From: Advenella sp048381675
Lineage (GTDB): Bacteria > Pseudomonadota > Gammaproteobacteria > Burkholderiales > Burkholderiaceae_B
DNA length: 64,000 nt
Direction of reading: 5' to 3'
Assembly: GCF_048381675.1 (NCBI RefSeq)
Contig: NZ_JBLWIS010000003.1
Span: 248,001-312,000 of the forward strand
A program made the translations under genes and the position numbers. The notes under the pieces were generated by a model, which did no database searches, was not told the origin of the DNA, and saw nothing but the letters and a program-made list of their open reading frames with translations. Every line of letters starts with the position of its first letter. Positions within the stretch are counted from its first letter, which is position 1. Below are positions 62,915 through 64,000 of this stretch, piece by piece.

Positions 62915-64000
62915 ATGAATACAGTAACGGAAACCGTCACGATTGTAGCGGGTGGTGATGTGCAGCCTGAATCTGCTCAGGTGAAAAGCAAAGGTCGTAA
63001 ATTACGAACACCTTTCAGGCGCAGGCGTGCCGATGCCACAATTGAAGCCAAAAAAGAAAAAACAGTTGCGGTGGAACAGCCGGAAATCTCACCGGTTCCT
63101 GCTAAACGAACCCGTAAGCCAGCTGCAAAAAGTACTGCGGCAGCAGGAAAGCGTGTGCCGGCAGCCCGCAAGCCGGCGGCGAATCGCCCGGCGCAGGAAG
63201 TGCATGCGCCTTCTTTGGGTGATGAAGAGCAGGTATTTGATGAAAATGAATCTAATAGTGCGCTGGCATTCCTGGATAAATCGGCAAAACTCGAACAGCG
63301 TTTGGGTAAATACCTGACCAGTGATGCGGTCATGCCCAAGCTGCACAAGGTATTGGCTGATGCGGGCGTGGGTTCCCGCCGCGAGATGGAAGAATTGATT
63401 ATTGCCGGGCGTGTTTCGGTGAATGGTGAGCCTGCCCATATTGGTCAACGGGTTGGTGTCAATGATGTTGTCCGTGTTAACGGGCGACTGGTTGCACGGC
63501 CTAATGCCAAGCGTCCACCCCGTGTAATTTTGTACCATAAACCGGCTGGGGAAATTGTCAGTCATGATGATCCCGAAGGGCGCGCAACCGTGTTTTCACG
63601 TTTGCCTAAGATGCGTACCGGTAAATGGGTATCAGTGGGCCGTCTTGATTTGAATACCGAAGGATTGCTGATTTTTACCACATCGGGTGATCTGGCCAAT
63701 AGGTTTATGCACCCACGTTATGGTAATGAGCGTGAATATGCAGTTCGCGTCTTGGGTGATTTGGGTGCGGAGCAAATCGCATCTTTGACTAAGGGTATCC
63801 AGCTTGATGATGGCATGGCTGCGTTTGGTGCCATGGAGCATATTGGTGGTGAAGGTAGCAATCGCTGGTATCGGGTCACGATTCAGGAAGGACGCAATCG
63901 CGAAGTTCGTCGTATGTTCGAGGCGGTAGGTGTGACAGTCAGTCGTCTTATTCGTACGCGTTTTGGTGAGGTTGTCTTGCCAAGGAACTTGCGTCGTGGT
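62915..64000 (+). CDS. rluB: 23S rRNA pseudouridine-2605 synthase RluB, 3' truncated
   Basis: The frame opens at the ATG at 62915 and runs off the right edge after 362 codons. The N-terminal 125 residues are a basic/Ala-Pro-rich extension (KRTRKPAAKSTAAAGKRVPA), common in betaproteobacterial RluB. An S4 domain follows (LHKVLADAGVGSRREMEELI), then the catalytic VSVGRLDLNTEGLLIFTTSG with the Asp nucleophile, and QEGRNREVRRMFEAVG. RluB modifies U2605 of 23S rRNA. The 3' end, often another low-complexity tail, is outside the window. Confidence 0.94.
   Translation, partial: MNTVTETVTIVAGGDVQPESAQVKSKGRKLRTPFRRRRADATIEAKKEKTVAVEQPEISPVPAKRTRKPAAKSTAAAGKRVPAARKPAANRPAQEVHAPSLGDEEQVFDENESNSALAFLDKSAKLEQRLGKYLTSDAVMPKLHKVLADAGVGSRREMEELIIAGRVSVNGEPAHIGQRVGVNDVVRVNGRLVARPNAKRPPRVILYHKPAGEIVSHDDPEGRATVFSRLPKMRTGKWVSVGRLDLNTEGLLIFTTSGDLANRFMHPRYGNEREYAVRVLGDLGAEQIASLTKGIQLDDGMAAFGAMEHIGGEGSNRWYRVTIQEGRNREVRRMFEAVGVTVSRLIRTRFGEVVLPRNLRRG

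Overview
The window reads as a moderate-GC betaproteobacterial chromosome, most likely Burkholderiales and Alcaligenaceae-like. The pointers are an EF-P with Arg at position 32 beside its rhamnosyltransferase EarP, the gene order mdh <> gntR-sdhCDAB-sdhE-gltA followed by sucA-odhB-lpd-zapE, a TctC/Bug-type solute receptor next to acyl-CoA genes, and a phaC-phaB-phaR cluster. Genus cannot be fixed by eye. Almost all of the window is ordinary, well-conserved core genome.

Layout. 1-8.9 kb: the tail of a hotdog thioesterase, then a minus-strand run acnB, acnA, a DUF2863 protein, earP and efp. 8.9-12 kb: a small decayed or accessory patch holding an AEC-family transporter pseudogene, an unrecognised membrane-anchored protein, a small GNAT and a small membrane protein. 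12-18.2 kb: an acyl-CoA catabolic cluster (family III CoA-transferase, MaoC-like protein, two acyl-CoA dehydrogenases) with a LysR regulator and a periplasmic Bug receptor. 18.4-34.2 kb: the TCA block (mdh, GntR regulator, sdhCDAB, sdhE, gltA, maeB, sucA, odhB, lpdA). 34.3-36.8 kb: zapE and trpS. 36.8-44.7 kb: a D-Ala-D-Ala dipeptidase with a complete dipeptide ABC transporter, running straight into an Atm1-type exporter. 44.8-52.3 kb: tex, a DinG/YoaA helicase, bamD, rluD and pgeF. 52.4-55.5 kb: phaC, phaB, phaR. 55.5-57.6 kb: a FemAB/GNAT-like gene and a COG0523 GTPase in head-to-head contact. 57.7-60.7 kb: a probable acquired island of two unrecognised genes next to an IS3-type transposase scrap. 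60.9-64 kb: ssb, two initiator tRNA genes in a 130-bp duplication, scpB and a partial rluB.

How it fits together. Aconitases, citrate synthase, succinate dehydrogenase, 2-oxoglutarate dehydrogenase, malate dehydrogenase and malic enzyme supply most of the oxidative TCA cycle; fumarase, isocitrate dehydrogenase and succinyl-CoA synthetase are not in the window. A 12-bp palindrome (TCTTATATAAGA) lies both upstream of acnB and between mdh and gntR, suggesting that the GntR protein co-ordinates these genes. A second shared palindrome, TGATATT-N5-(A/G)ATATCA, precedes both the CoA-transferase gene and the lysR gene and ties that regulator to its neighbours. The sucA gene has a structured leader where Burkholderiales carry the known sucA RNA motif.

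The best candidates for something undescribed are the two-gene island at 57.8-60.7 kb (a signal-peptide/one-TM protein with a glycine-rich tail, plus a double zinc-ribbon protein) and the two shared operators. I found no CRISPR array, prophage, intact insertion sequence or rRNA operon.
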